Source: Magnetospirillum molischianum DSM 120
GTDB taxonomy: Bacteria; Pseudomonadota; Alphaproteobacteria; Rhodospirillales; Magnetospirillaceae
Assembly: GCF_000294655.1 (NCBI RefSeq)
Contig: NZ_CAHP01000014.1
Span: forward strand, 35,780 to 99,779
Direction of reading: 5' to 3'
DNA length: 64,000 nt
The translations under genes were made by a program, and so were the position numbers. Shown here piece after piece: positions 19,365-27,853 of the stretch. The notes below the pieces were generated by a model. That model was not told the DNA's origin and did no database searches. It saw only the letters and a program-made list of their open reading frames with translations. Each line of letters starts with the position of its first letter. Positions within the stretch are counted from its first letter, which is position 1.

Positions 19365-21089
19365 TCAACCGACCGACCGGGTAACGGCTGTCACGGCGGT
19401 AGCGGCAGTCGCGGCAGTCGCCGCGATCTGACTCAGCACCTCATCCTTAGGACCAAAAGCGAACATGCCGCCCGGATGCAGCACCAGCAGCAAATCGGCG
19501 ACCTGAAGGACACTGGGGCGATGCGACACCATCAGAACCGCACAGCCGCGCTCTCTCATCGCGAGCAGGGCCTCGATCAGCGCACGATCGCCATCCTGAT
19601 CGAGATTCGAATTGGGTTCGTCCAACACAATCAGCACCGGATCGCCATAAAGGGCACGGGCCAATCCGATCCGTTGGCGCTGACCCGCCGAGAGATTGCG
19701 ACCGTTGGGACCGATGGGGGTGTCGTAGCCCTGGGGCATGCGCAAGATCATGTCATGCACCCCCGCCAGCTTGGCGGCAGCGATGATCGCCTCGTCGGAG
19801 CCACCGCTGAAGCGGGCAATATTCTCGGCGATCATTCCGCCGAACAACTCTACATCCTGGGGGATATAGCCGATATAGGGGCCGAGATCGTCCTGGTTCC
19901 ATTGATGGACATCCGATCGATCCAGCCGAACCTTGCCGGCGAGCGGCAGCCAACTGCGAACGATCGTCCGGACCAAGCACGATTTACCGCTTCCACTTGG
20001 CCCGGTGATCCCCAACACCTGGCCCGGCTGCACACTGAAATTGATCCCGCGCAGAACGGGCACCCTGACTCCCGGCGGTGCCACGGCAAGGTCCATCACA
20101 TCAAGCAGCCCTTTTGGGCGCGGCAGAGTGGTACGTGGTCCAGCGTCCCGATAGGCGTCGAGCAGAGCGGTGAGGCGATACCAGGCGCTCCGCACCGTAA
20201 TAATCTGCTTCCACGTCGCCATGGCAGATTCAAAGGGAGCCAGCGCGCGCCCCACAATGATCGAACTGGCAATCATCGCGCCCGAGGTGATTTCATTATC
20301 GACCGCCAGTGCCGCGCCCGTGGCCAGCAGCGCCGTTTGCAATCCCATTCGCAGAAACTTCGACACCGCGATTACCGCTGCGGCGCGGTCGCTGCCAATT
20401 TCCTGGTAGCGCAACATCGTGCCGCGCTGGATCTGCCAGCGGCGACGAAAAGAACCCAACATTCCCATCGCATGCAGAACTTCAGAGTTTCGCACGCCGT
20501 TACCGATGGCACCGATGGTGGAAACCGCTTCGCAATTAGCGGATTCAAGCGGCTTTTTGGTCACCATCTCGTTGGTAATGGCAGCCCCCAGCAAGATCAC
20601 GGCTCCAAACAGCGCCAGCGCTCCCAGCAAGGGGTGAAGCAGGAAGATGACCCCGATCAACAGGGGCGACCACGGCAAGTCAAAGAAAACCAGCAGCGCC
20701 TGCCCGGAAAAGAACTGGCGAACGGTATCGAAATCGCGCATGCCCTGAACGGCCCCCTCGCGCGGCGCGGTAACCACCGTCGCAAAGATCGCGCGCACCA
20801 CCACATCGGACAGCTGGGTGTCAACCCGGTGCGAAATCCGCACCAGAATGCGAGACCGCACCACTTCAAGCCCGGCACTGGCAGCCAGCAGCACAACAAC
20901 TAGAACTGTAAGAACAATAAGCGTTTCCAAGCTGCCGCTAGGAAGAACCTTATTGTAAACCTGCATTGAATATATAGGAACGGCCAAAGCAAACATATTG
21001 ATGAAGAAGCTAAACGCTCCCACCATGAAGAATCCATCAGCACAGGCCTTTAGCGCCTCTTGAACTTTCTTATATTTCTTTTCTTCCAT
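19365..21089 (-). CDS. type I secretion ABC transporter, PrtD-like (permease plus ATPase)
   Basis: A 574-residue half-transporter that energises export of the RTX protein. The N-terminal half has about six membrane helices beginning near residue 20. The ATPase half shows Walker A GITGPSGSGKS (about residue 360), the ABC signature NLSAGQRQRIGLARAL and Walker B VLIVLDEPNSNLD with the following H-loop MVSHRPS. It lacks an N-terminal C39-like domain, so it is closer to the PrtD/RsaD class than to HlyB. The last residues are an alanine/threonine-rich tail. It is the first gene of the ABC-adaptor-substrate operon, with a good sigma-54 element about 125-140 bases upstream. Confidence 0.93.
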   Translation of the reverse strand: MEEKKYKKVQEALKACADGFFMVGAFSFFINMFALAVPIYSMQVYNKVLPSGSLETLIVLTVLVVVLLAASAGLEVVRSRILVRISHRVDTQLSDVVVRAIFATVVTAPREGAVQGMRDFDTVRQFFSGQALLVFFDLPWSPLLIGVIFLLHPLLGALALFGAVILLGAAITNEMVTKKPLESANCEAVSTIGAIGNGVRNSEVLHAMGMLGSFRRRWQIQRGTMLRYQEIGSDRAAAVIAVSKFLRMGLQTALLATGAALAVDNEITSGAMIASSIIVGRALAPFESAMATWKQIITVRSAWYRLTALLDAYRDAGPRTTLPRPKGLLDVMDLAVAPPGVRVPVLRGINFSVQPGQVLGITGPSGSGKSCLVRTIVRSWLPLAGKVRLDRSDVHQWNQDDLGPYIGYIPQDVELFGGMIAENIARFSGGSDEAIIAAAKLAGVHDMILRMPQGYDTPIGPNGRNLSAGQRQRIGLARALYGDPVLIVLDEPNSNLDQDGDRALIEALLAMRERGCAVLMVSHRPSVLQVADLLLVLHPGGMFAFGPKDEVLSQIAATAATAATAVTAVTRSVG

Positions 21090-21214
21090 GAAATTACCGA
21101 TAAAACCCCTTCCTCATACCATCGAAAAAACAAATGCACTCCGGAGCGATGACAGTCCCCAGGGATGACCGAATGAATCGAATGCGGGGTTACCACGCCC
21201 CCGCAGGGGCGATA

Positions 21215-21230
21215 TGCAAAACCCGAACCA
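21215..21230 (-). promoter_or_regulatory. sigma-54 (-24/-12) promoter of the type I secretion operon
   Basis: On the minus strand the sequence is TGGTTCGGGTTTTGCA. It matches the consensus TGGCACGNNNNTTGCA at the GG and GC dinucleotides with exact spacing, and at C6, G7, TT and the final A. The predicted start is near 21204, giving a leader of about 115 bases before the ABC transporter ATG at 21089. A sigma-54-dependent activator, PrsR, is encoded at 51980. Confidence 0.6.
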
Positions 21231-21304
21231 AAACATTAGGAATGAAAATAAATATTACACATCAATGGCTTGATAAAAAGCATCACAACTCGCTTCTGCC
21301 TCCA

Positions 21305-21322
21305 TGTAAAGTTAGCCTTACA
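21305..21322. promoter_or_regulatory. candidate activator site TGTAA-N8-TTACA
   Basis: A perfect 5-base inverted repeat with 8 bases between, centred about 109 bases upstream of the predicted sigma-54 start. That is where NtrC-class activators normally bind. The right half lies in GCCTTACACC, a 10-mer that recurs at 31429-31438 upstream of the other sigma-54 promoter. The assignment to PrsR is inference. Confidence 0.3.
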
Positions 21323-21480
21323 CCTTGCCCCTCCAGTCCCCTTGGCGTGTCGATTTAAGTAATTCTGCTCGCCCTTGACCGAAATCGTTCAAGAAGACAC
21401 CTGAGTTTTCAGGCATAATGTCTTTTTATTTTCGCTTTCCGGTTGAACCTCTGTACAGCTTGCGGAGCATGGGGGCGGGC

Positions 21481-22968
21481 ATGAAGACGGAATGGATACG
21501 GAAAGGAAAGATCGTGGCCTGGGGAGTGATTGGCATCCTGATGGCAACTGCCGCGACCGGACTTTTACTGTCAGCGCGCTGGGGTACGAACAATTACTGG
21601 CTCCTAGAAGCCCGATTCAGTAATAACGATAACGATTCAATTCTGCGACAGCACTTCCTCGCCGAGGACAGTTCTGACGCAGCACGCTACCAGGATCTAT
21701 TTCTCTATTTCGTCTCTGGTTTCATCGCCGGATTGGACGATACCGGGGCGCGGGTCAGACACCCCGGAGCGCCCAGTATCGCCGGGCGCGAGATGGATTC
21801 GGTCGAAGGCTTTACCCGCACCGCCCCGATGCTGGCCGCCTGGATCGCATCGGGGCGTCCGGCTGAAGTTCGCATAGCCGATGGACGCTCGATCAATCTT
21901 CTGGACACCCTCCGCCGAGGATTGCTGGCGGGTACAGACCCCTCCAATCCAGGCTATTGGGGCGCGATCGGCAATGCCGACCAGCGCACCTGCGAAGCGG
22001 CAGACGTCGCCCGCACCCTATGGCTCCTGCGCGACCGGCTATGGCCGACGCTAAATGACAATGAGCGCAACCAGATCGCTGGCTGGCTGAACCAGACCAA
22101 CGGCAAGACCGTTGCCGACAATAACTGGCATCTGTTTCCGGTCATCGTGTCTTTGGTGCTGAAAGATCTAGGCCAACCCTATGACGCCGAAGGAAGCCTG
22201 TGGCATTGGCACCAGTTCTTGCGCTTTCACCGGGGGGGTGGTTGGTATGTCGATGGCGAACGCGGCCATATCGACTATTACGCTGCCTGGGGCATCTTCT
22301 ACGATTTGGACTGGATCGACCGTATTGATCCCGCCTTTGCCGCTGATGCCGCCCGCTTCTTCGCCCCCTTCATCGCGGACTGGAGTTATGTCATCGGACC
22401 AAACGGCATTCCGATCATGGGGCGCAGCCAATGTTACCGGCTGGCCGCGCCGGTACCGCTGATTGCCGCCGCCCGCCATGCGCTGATACCCGCCGGTCAA
22501 TCCCGCCGCGCCCTCGACGCGACATGGCGGTATTTCGTAGCCAACGGCGCGCTGGAGCGGGGCAGCGTAACCCAAGGCTATTGCCACGAAGATCTGCGCC
22601 TGCTGGACAATTATTCCGGCTCGTCCAGTTGCCTGTGGTCGCTGCGATCGCTGATCGTCGCGTTCCTCTACCCGCCGGATTCACCGTTCTGGACCGAACC
22701 GGCTCAGCCACTGCCGATCGAGCAAAGCGACTACACCCACACCATCCCCCCGGCGGGCTGGGTGTTACATGGCGAACATGCCAACGGACGCATCGTCCTA
22801 GAGCAGATCGGCCGACCGGACATTGCTCACCCGCTGATTGACCAGAGCCTGCATCAACGCCTCTCGGAATGGATCTGGGATTATCCCCGTCGCCCCGACA
22901 ACGACGCCTTTAAATATGAAAACCTGTTTTATTCCTCGACCGTCCCCTTGTGCACCCCGCCCTCTTGA
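21481..22968 (+). CDS. membrane-anchored DUF2264-like protein
   Basis: A 495-residue protein with an N-terminal anchor (IVAWGVIGILMATAATGLLL, about residues 12-31), so the bulk should face the periplasm. The rest resembles the DUF2264 family of alpha/alpha-toroid proteins: YWGAIGNADQRTCEAADVA, then WLNQTNGKTVADNNWHLFPV, and GGGWYVDGERGHIDYYAAW with clustered Asp, His and Trp typical of sugar-processing toroids. The ATG at 21481 follows GGGGGCGGGC; a 21-codon longer frame is possible. Neighbours are a glycosyltransferase-like gene and an exported protein, so a role in trimming or editing the surface polysaccharide is likely. No reaction can be assigned from sequence alone. Confidence 0.7.
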   Translation: MKTEWIRKGKIVAWGVIGILMATAATGLLLSARWGTNNYWLLEARFSNNDNDSILRQHFLAEDSSDAARYQDLFLYFVSGFIAGLDDTGARVRHPGAPSIAGREMDSVEGFTRTAPMLAAWIASGRPAEVRIADGRSINLLDTLRRGLLAGTDPSNPGYWGAIGNADQRTCEAADVARTLWLLRDRLWPTLNDNERNQIAGWLNQTNGKTVADNNWHLFPVIVSLVLKDLGQPYDAEGSLWHWHQFLRFHRGGGWYVDGERGHIDYYAAWGIFYDLDWIDRIDPAFAADAARFFAPFIADWSYVIGPNGIPIMGRSQCYRLAAPVPLIAAARHALIPAGQSRRALDATWRYFVANGALERGSVTQGYCHEDLRLLDNYSGSSSCLWSLRSLIVAFLYPPDSPFWTEPAQPLPIEQSDYTHTIPPAGWVLHGEHANGRIVLEQIGRPDIAHPLIDQSLHQRLSEWIWDYPRRPDNDAFKYENLFYSSTVPLCTPPS

Positions 22969-23067
22969 ACCGGAGCGCCCCCCCCTGTCAGAGTCGCCGG
23001 GTTTTCGCATCCCTCAGGCTGTGACACTCTGGGGGAAATATTTTGAGTCAGTCGGTTGGAGAGGGGC

Positions 23068-23964
23068 ATGTTCTATCAGGCCAGAACCAACCTCGCACGC
23101 AGGCGACATAATTCTGCCTGCGAGACGATCTTGAAGACCAAGCCTCTCGTCATCCAGGAGGCTCCGCTCCGAATCGTCAGCATGGTGTCTCATGCCGATG
23201 TGCTGATGTACCTCGTCGCCGTCAAATCGTTTTATTCCGTCCTAAAGGAGGGGCGCATCGTCGTACTCGACGATGGCAGCCTGACCGACCAGGACCGCGC
23301 GGTGCTGTCGGACCATCTGAACCCGGATTTCCGCCTGGTCGCCGATGTCGATACAGGAAGCCTCCCGCGCGGAGGCTGCTGGGAGCGTCTGCTGACCGTG
23401 CTCGATCTGGCCCGCGAGTCGTATGTCATTCAGCTCGATTCCGATACGCTGACAATCGCGCCCCTGCCCGAGATCAGCGCCTGCTGGACCGCCAATCGAT
23501 CGTTCACCTTGGGAACCCGCCTCGGCCAAGCCGTGGTCGGCACCGCCGAAGCCAAAGCCACCGCCCAGCGGCTGGGGGGCGATCATATCCAGGTTCTGGC
23601 GGAACAGACCTTCGCCGACCGGCCCGAAACCGCCTCGCTGCGCTATATCCGGGGCTCGGCAGGCTTTGCCGGTTTCGCCCAGGGCGATAGTCCGCACCAG
23701 CGGCTGGAAACCGTTTCGACCGCGATGAGCGCGGCCTTGGGCGCACGCTGGAGCGATTGGGGATCAGAACAGGTGGCTTCCAACATAATGGTCGCCAACA
23801 GTGCCGATCCGGCGGTCCTGCCACTTTCCCGCTACGCCTGCTATGACGCCGACATGCCCTATACCGACAAGGCTTTCCTTCATTTCATCGGCAGCCACCG
23901 CTTCCACAACGGCGTCTACACCCGGCTTACCCGGCAGATTATCGCCCAACTCGCCAGGAGATAA
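23068..23964 (+). CDS. GT-A-type glycosyltransferase-like protein
   Basis: A 298-residue cytosolic protein. It opens with a Rossmann-like strand pattern (RIVSMVSHADVLMYLVAV), has the acidic turn IVVLDDGSLTDQD and a DxD motif in YVIQLDSDTLTI (about residues 120-130), the metal and nucleotide-sugar site of GT-A enzymes. The start at 23068 sits four bases after GGAGAGGGG. It is followed after only 2 bases by the exported 792-residue protein and lies 100 bases downstream of the DUF2264-like gene, so the three probably form one unit. I cannot place it in a numbered family. Confidence 0.65.
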   Translation: MFYQARTNLARRRHNSACETILKTKPLVIQEAPLRIVSMVSHADVLMYLVAVKSFYSVLKEGRIVVLDDGSLTDQDRAVLSDHLNPDFRLVADVDTGSLPRGGCWERLLTVLDLARESYVIQLDSDTLTIAPLPEISACWTANRSFTLGTRLGQAVVGTAEAKATAQRLGGDHIQVLAEQTFADRPETASLRYIRGSAGFAGFAQGDSPHQRLETVSTAMSAALGARWSDWGSEQVASNIMVANSADPAVLPLSRYACYDADMPYTDKAFLHFIGSHRFHNGVYTRLTRQIIAQLARR

Positions 23965-23966
23965 CC

Positions 23967-26345
23967 ATGCCGCGTCCTGTTCTGCTGGCCATCGTGACTC
24001 TGGCGTGCGCACTTGCACCGCCGCCCGCCAAAGCAGCGCGGAACTGTCCAGACGACGCCATCGCCTGCGTCGAAGTCAGCAATAGCGGGCGCGCATCGGC
24101 AATGCTGCCGGTCACATTCGGCCACCCCTTCGCCAAGGGGGCATTGCCCAAGGGCGCGGTTCTGATGGCGACCGAGCGGAACGGCACTCCATTGCCGCTC
24201 CAGATGGACCAGATCGCGACCCACCGCGACGGTTCGCTGCGCCATGCGGTGATCAGCGCCATTCTGCCGGTTGTGGCACCTCGCGAGACGGTGGTCGTGG
24301 CGCTGAAACGCGGCACGGCCGCGCCTCCGCCTGCCATTACGCCGATACCGGCGTCCGCGTCATCGGGACACGACATCGTTGTCAGTGCCACAACATACGT
24401 GCCTCAGATCAGCGTGGTGAGCTTTGGTAACCGCCAGGGCCAGACGCCCGGCACGCCCTTCGTCGAGGGAGAGAAAATTACCCTAATTCTCGGCACCGAT
24501 CCCGCCGATACCTATACGGTAACCGTCGATAAAAAGACCGCTGGCGGCGGCTATGAAAGCCTGACCCGATTAAGCAAGGCGGTTGCCGATGCAATCAATA
24601 CAGGCGGACGGTTCCACGCCTTCAAATGGGGCCGCGGTGACGGCTATGAGAAGGTATGGATTACCCCCAGGGATTGGCCAAGCGGCTCCTTTCCCATCCG
24701 CTACCAATATTCCGGCCAAGCCAGCATCTCCGTCGCACATGAAACCACTGTCAAGCCGAAGCGGGTTTATACCGCGTCGTCGCGCGAGGCGCTGCAAGCC
24801 CAGAAGGAAGCGCCGCCCTTGTGGCTGTCTGGCCCAGTGGCCCGCGAGGCCGTGCTGGTGGCTCCGCTGCGCGATGAAACCGGATCGCCTCACCCGCTGT
24901 TGTCTGCCCGCTTTTATTTGCGCACCTATGCCACAGGCGCGCTCCGCTGCGACGTCGTGATCGAGAATACCTGGACCTATGGCATCACCCCAGGCACCGT
25001 CTTTTACGATATTTCCATCGCGCGGGACGGTACCGAGATCTATCAACACGAAGGTATTGGTCATTATCCCAACGCCCGCTGGCATCGGGTGGTGTGGTCG
25101 GACGGAGATCCCGGCGTCACCGTGCGCCACGACCTCAGGGCACTGAGCGCCAGCAAGGCGATCCTCAACTACGATTCCACTCTGACGGCCAATCCCGGCG
25201 CACTGGAGAAAGAGTCAGAACGCCTGCGCAAAGCCGATACGACACCGCTTGGAAACGCCTTCATCATCCATTACATGCCGATGGTCGGTGCCCGCGACGA
25301 TATCGGCCCCCTGCCCCGCTGGACCGCGCTCTGGCTGATCAGCCAGCGGCAAAGCCAGAAAGAGGTGATGCTGGCCAATGCCGATGCCGGCGGCAGCCCC
25401 CCCATCCATTTCCGCGATGCCAAAACGGACCTGCCGGTCAGTTTGGAAGATCACCCCGATATCTCTCTGTTCTACAATCGCGGTCACAATGCCGATATCC
25501 GTCCAGAGCCCAGCTATGCCCTGACACCGTGGACGCCCGAGACCAACCACATGCCCTCGCTCAGTTATGTGCCCTACATGGTCACGGGCGATCTGTTTTA
25601 TCTGGAGGAGGTTCAGTTCTGGGCCAATTGGGCGCTGGGTCAGGCTGATCCCGACTGGCACCGGGAAAAGAGCCGTGGCCTGATGCATGCCAACGAACAG
25701 CGCGGTCAGGCATGGACGCTAAGGATGCTCGGCCAGGCCGCCTACATCACCCCCGATGCCCACCCGATGAAGCATTACTTCACCGCCCGCCTGAAGGGGA
25801 ATCTGGACTGGTATCTGAACAACGTGGTGCATGACCCGGCGGCATCGCCGCTAGGGTTCTACATGGATCGCTTCCACGCCGATCAGATCGCGCCCTGGCA
25901 ACTCGATTTTATGATCACCACGCTGGGCGGATTGGCCGAACAGGAGGTTCCCGGAGCCGACGAATTCCTCCGTGCGCTGGCGCGTTTCACCGTGGGGCGG
26001 TGGACCAGCGAAGCCCAAGGGTATTGCCACGCCCACGGCCCGGCATATTGGCTAAAGACACGCCATCCAGACGGAGCGCTGGTACGAACCTGGCGCGAAT
26101 TATTCACTCTCAATTGGCCCCAGGTCACGTCCTGCCCACCGCCCACCGCGTTCATTTGGGGCTATCCCAATCTGGCGAGTGGTGCCGTCGCCATGGGAAG
26201 AGCAGCTTTGGCCCAAGCCGCCACGTTATCGGTGCCGGGTGCCGCCGAAGCGTTCGAACGGTTGAAAGCGGAAACGCCGAAACTCTCCGATGCCATGTCC
26301 AGTGATCCAACCTGGGCGATTGTCCCCCGCCAACCTGCGTTCTGA
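23967..26345 (+). CDS. exported protein homologous to the RTX protein core, probable polysaccharide-acting toroid
   Basis: A 792-residue protein with a Sec signal peptide (VLLAIVTLACALAPPPAKA) and a mature N-terminus near residue 24. From about residue 30 to the end it aligns with residues 1005-1675 of the RTX protein. Shared blocks are FGHPFAKG / FGQPFVEG, DIGP (about 447), NADAGGSPPIHFRD (about 471-484), EDHP, PSLSYVPYMVTG and IAPWQLDFMITTLG. It carries an extra insert near 150-260 absent from the RTX version. The Trp/His-rich helical repeats in the second half suggest an alpha-toroid like polysaccharide lyases and some glycosidases, but I recognise no named family. It starts 2 bases after the glycosyltransferase-like gene. 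Confidence 0.75.
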   Translation: MPRPVLLAIVTLACALAPPPAKAARNCPDDAIACVEVSNSGRASAMLPVTFGHPFAKGALPKGAVLMATERNGTPLPLQMDQIATHRDGSLRHAVISAILPVVAPRETVVVALKRGTAAPPPAITPIPASASSGHDIVVSATTYVPQISVVSFGNRQGQTPGTPFVEGEKITLILGTDPADTYTVTVDKKTAGGGYESLTRLSKAVADAINTGGRFHAFKWGRGDGYEKVWITPRDWPSGSFPIRYQYSGQASISVAHETTVKPKRVYTASSREALQAQKEAPPLWLSGPVAREAVLVAPLRDETGSPHPLLSARFYLRTYATGALRCDVVIENTWTYGITPGTVFYDISIARDGTEIYQHEGIGHYPNARWHRVVWSDGDPGVTVRHDLRALSASKAILNYDSTLTANPGALEKESERLRKADTTPLGNAFIIHYMPMVGARDDIGPLPRWTALWLISQRQSQKEVMLANADAGGSPPIHFRDAKTDLPVSLEDHPDISLFYNRGHNADIRPEPSYALTPWTPETNHMPSLSYVPYMVTGDLFYLEEVQFWANWALGQADPDWHREKSRGLMHANEQRGQAWTLRMLGQAAYITPDAHPMKHYFTARLKGNLDWYLNNVVHDPAASPLGFYMDRFHADQIAPWQLDFMITTLGGLAEQEVPGADEFLRALARFTVGRWTSEAQGYCHAHGPAYWLKTRHPDGALVRTWRELFTLNWPQVTSCPPPTAFIWGYPNLASGAVAMGRAALAQAATLSVPGAAEAFERLKAETPKLSDAMSSDPTWAIVPRQPAF

Positions 26346-26413
26346 CAAAAGTCGGGGCTGTTCTGATCACGCGTCCCCGATCCTGACCCGTTTATCTCCG
26401 CGATAAGAGACGG

Positions 26414-27853
26414 TCAGCGCGGGCGGCGCACATGGCGGATCAGTGTCACGATCTCGTTTCCCAGCGGATGGCGCAGCAACCAAACTCCCGCCAGCCACGG
26501 CACAATGCAGACACCGGCGACAGCGGCCAAACCGAGGATCGACATCGGTGCCTCCCATCCCAATCCCATGCCGACGCAAAGCGGAATGAGGGCGGTGGCA
26601 ACGGTCACTCCCAGGCTGGGAACGAGCATACGGCAGACCTCGCCCCACCGGCACCCGACCAGAGGAAGAGTCTGGCTCAGAGACAGGGCGGCATGCAGAA
26701 CCGACACGGCCAGAGCAGCCATCGCTACCTCGACCATACCAAACGATGTCGCAACGACAAGCAGCCCCACCTGAACCGGAACCACCATCGCCTGAACAAA
26801 AAGGCTTTGGCGCACCCGACCCGTCGCATTGAACACCGAAATATTAATCTGACTGAGTACCCCGAAGCCCGCCGCCAGACACAGCCAACGCGAGACCGGA
26901 ACCGATGGCAGCCATTGAGCGCCAAACACCGTATCGATAATCGGATGGGCCAGCAGGGCCAGCAGGACCAACATCGGCCAGGCAATTCCGGTGAGCAGGG
27001 ATAAAGCGTTCAGGTAAGGCTGGCGCAGCGATTCTCCCTGCCGGTGCAATTGCGCCAGAGCACTGACCGCCACCGGCCACACCGCCTGAATCACAGTCTG
27101 GCTGAACAGAGTAATCAGCGAATTGCCACGGCTGTAGAACCCGACGGCGCCAAAACCCAGGGTGCGGCCCAGGGCAATTTCCGGCAAACGCTGGGAAATC
27201 TCATTCAGAATCTGCGCCCCACTGGCGAACAGCCCGAACGACGTAACTCGCCGCCATTCCGTCAGAGAGGGACGAACCAGGATATCGCCTTTCAGATGCA
27301 ATATCGCCATCAAGAGCGTCACGAGAATCGCGGACGTGCTGGCCCAGGCCAGACTGAGCGCCCCATACCCATTTGACGCGGCCAGGATGGAAACCCCGCA
27401 ATTGACCAACGCGGCGATTAACCCCAAGCGCAGGCTGACGCCGAAATCCATCCGCCGCCGGATCAACGCGATCGCCACCGAACTGAGCGGAACCGCGAGG
27501 AAATTCAGGCTGAGGAACATAATCACGCCGCGCAATTCGGGAGCACCGAACAGAGAGGCGATCACTCCGGCTCCCCCCAGAAACAAAGCGGCGAAGCCAA
27601 AGCCGATCAAAAGGCTGATACCGATCGCGGTGGCCAACCGTGGCCGGGTCATCTCCTTTTCCTGAATGATGTAATTCGCGATTCCGAAATCACGAAAGGT
27701 CTGGGCGATATTGACGAGGCCCGATGCCACCGAGAACAGACCGGTTTCGACCGGAGACAGCAGGCGCGCCAACACCACCACGGTAACAACGTTGATCAGG
27801 AGACCGCCGTACTTCTCAATGACAGAAAACACCAGAGAGCGGCGAATGCTCAC
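26414..27853 (-). CDS. Wzx/WzxC-type polysaccharide flippase
   Basis: A 479-residue integral membrane protein with about 12-14 hydrophobic segments, of the MOP/polysaccharide transporter superfamily. The N-terminus (SVIEKYGGLLINVVTVVVLARLLSPVETGLFSV) and the following FRDFGIANYIIQE are characteristic of WzxC-like flippases, which move undecaprenyl-linked oligosaccharides across the inner membrane. It begins at a GTG overlapping the stop of the upstream glycosyltransferase gene by 4 bases, so the pair is coupled. A second flippase of the same class is at 57422. Confidence 0.88.
   Translation of the reverse strand: MSIRRSLVFSVIEKYGGLLINVVTVVVLARLLSPVETGLFSVASGLVNIAQTFRDFGIANYIIQEKEMTRPRLATAIGISLLIGFGFAALFLGGAGVIASLFGAPELRGVIMFLSLNFLAVPLSSVAIALIRRRMDFGVSLRLGLIAALVNCGVSILAASNGYGALSLAWASTSAILVTLLMAILHLKGDILVRPSLTEWRRVTSFGLFASGAQILNEISQRLPEIALGRTLGFGAVGFYSRGNSLITLFSQTVIQAVWPVAVSALAQLHRQGESLRQPYLNALSLLTGIAWPMLVLLALLAHPIIDTVFGAQWLPSVPVSRWLCLAAGFGVLSQINISVFNATGRVRQSLFVQAMVVPVQVGLLVVATSFGMVEVAMAALAVSVLHAALSLSQTLPLVGCRWGEVCRMLVPSLGVTVATALIPLCVGMGLGWEAPMSILGLAAVAGVCIVPWLAGVWLLRHPLGNEIVTLIRHVRRPR

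Larger units (their letters stand above)
21090..21480. other. 390-base divergent intergenic region (type I secretion operon / DUF2264-like gene)
   Basis: No gene is evident. It contains a sigma-54 element for the minus strand (21215-21230), a perfect dyad TGTAA-N8-TTACA (21305-21322) and AT-rich sequence around 21230-21290. The promoter for the plus-strand gene at 21481 must also be here, but I cannot place it. Confidence 0.55.

Noticed and set aside
19308..20903. A 531-codon open frame antisense to the ABC transporter gene
   Set aside because: The ABC transporter on the other strand has all ATPase motifs, and the antisense product is rich in Arg, His and Gln with no fold pattern.
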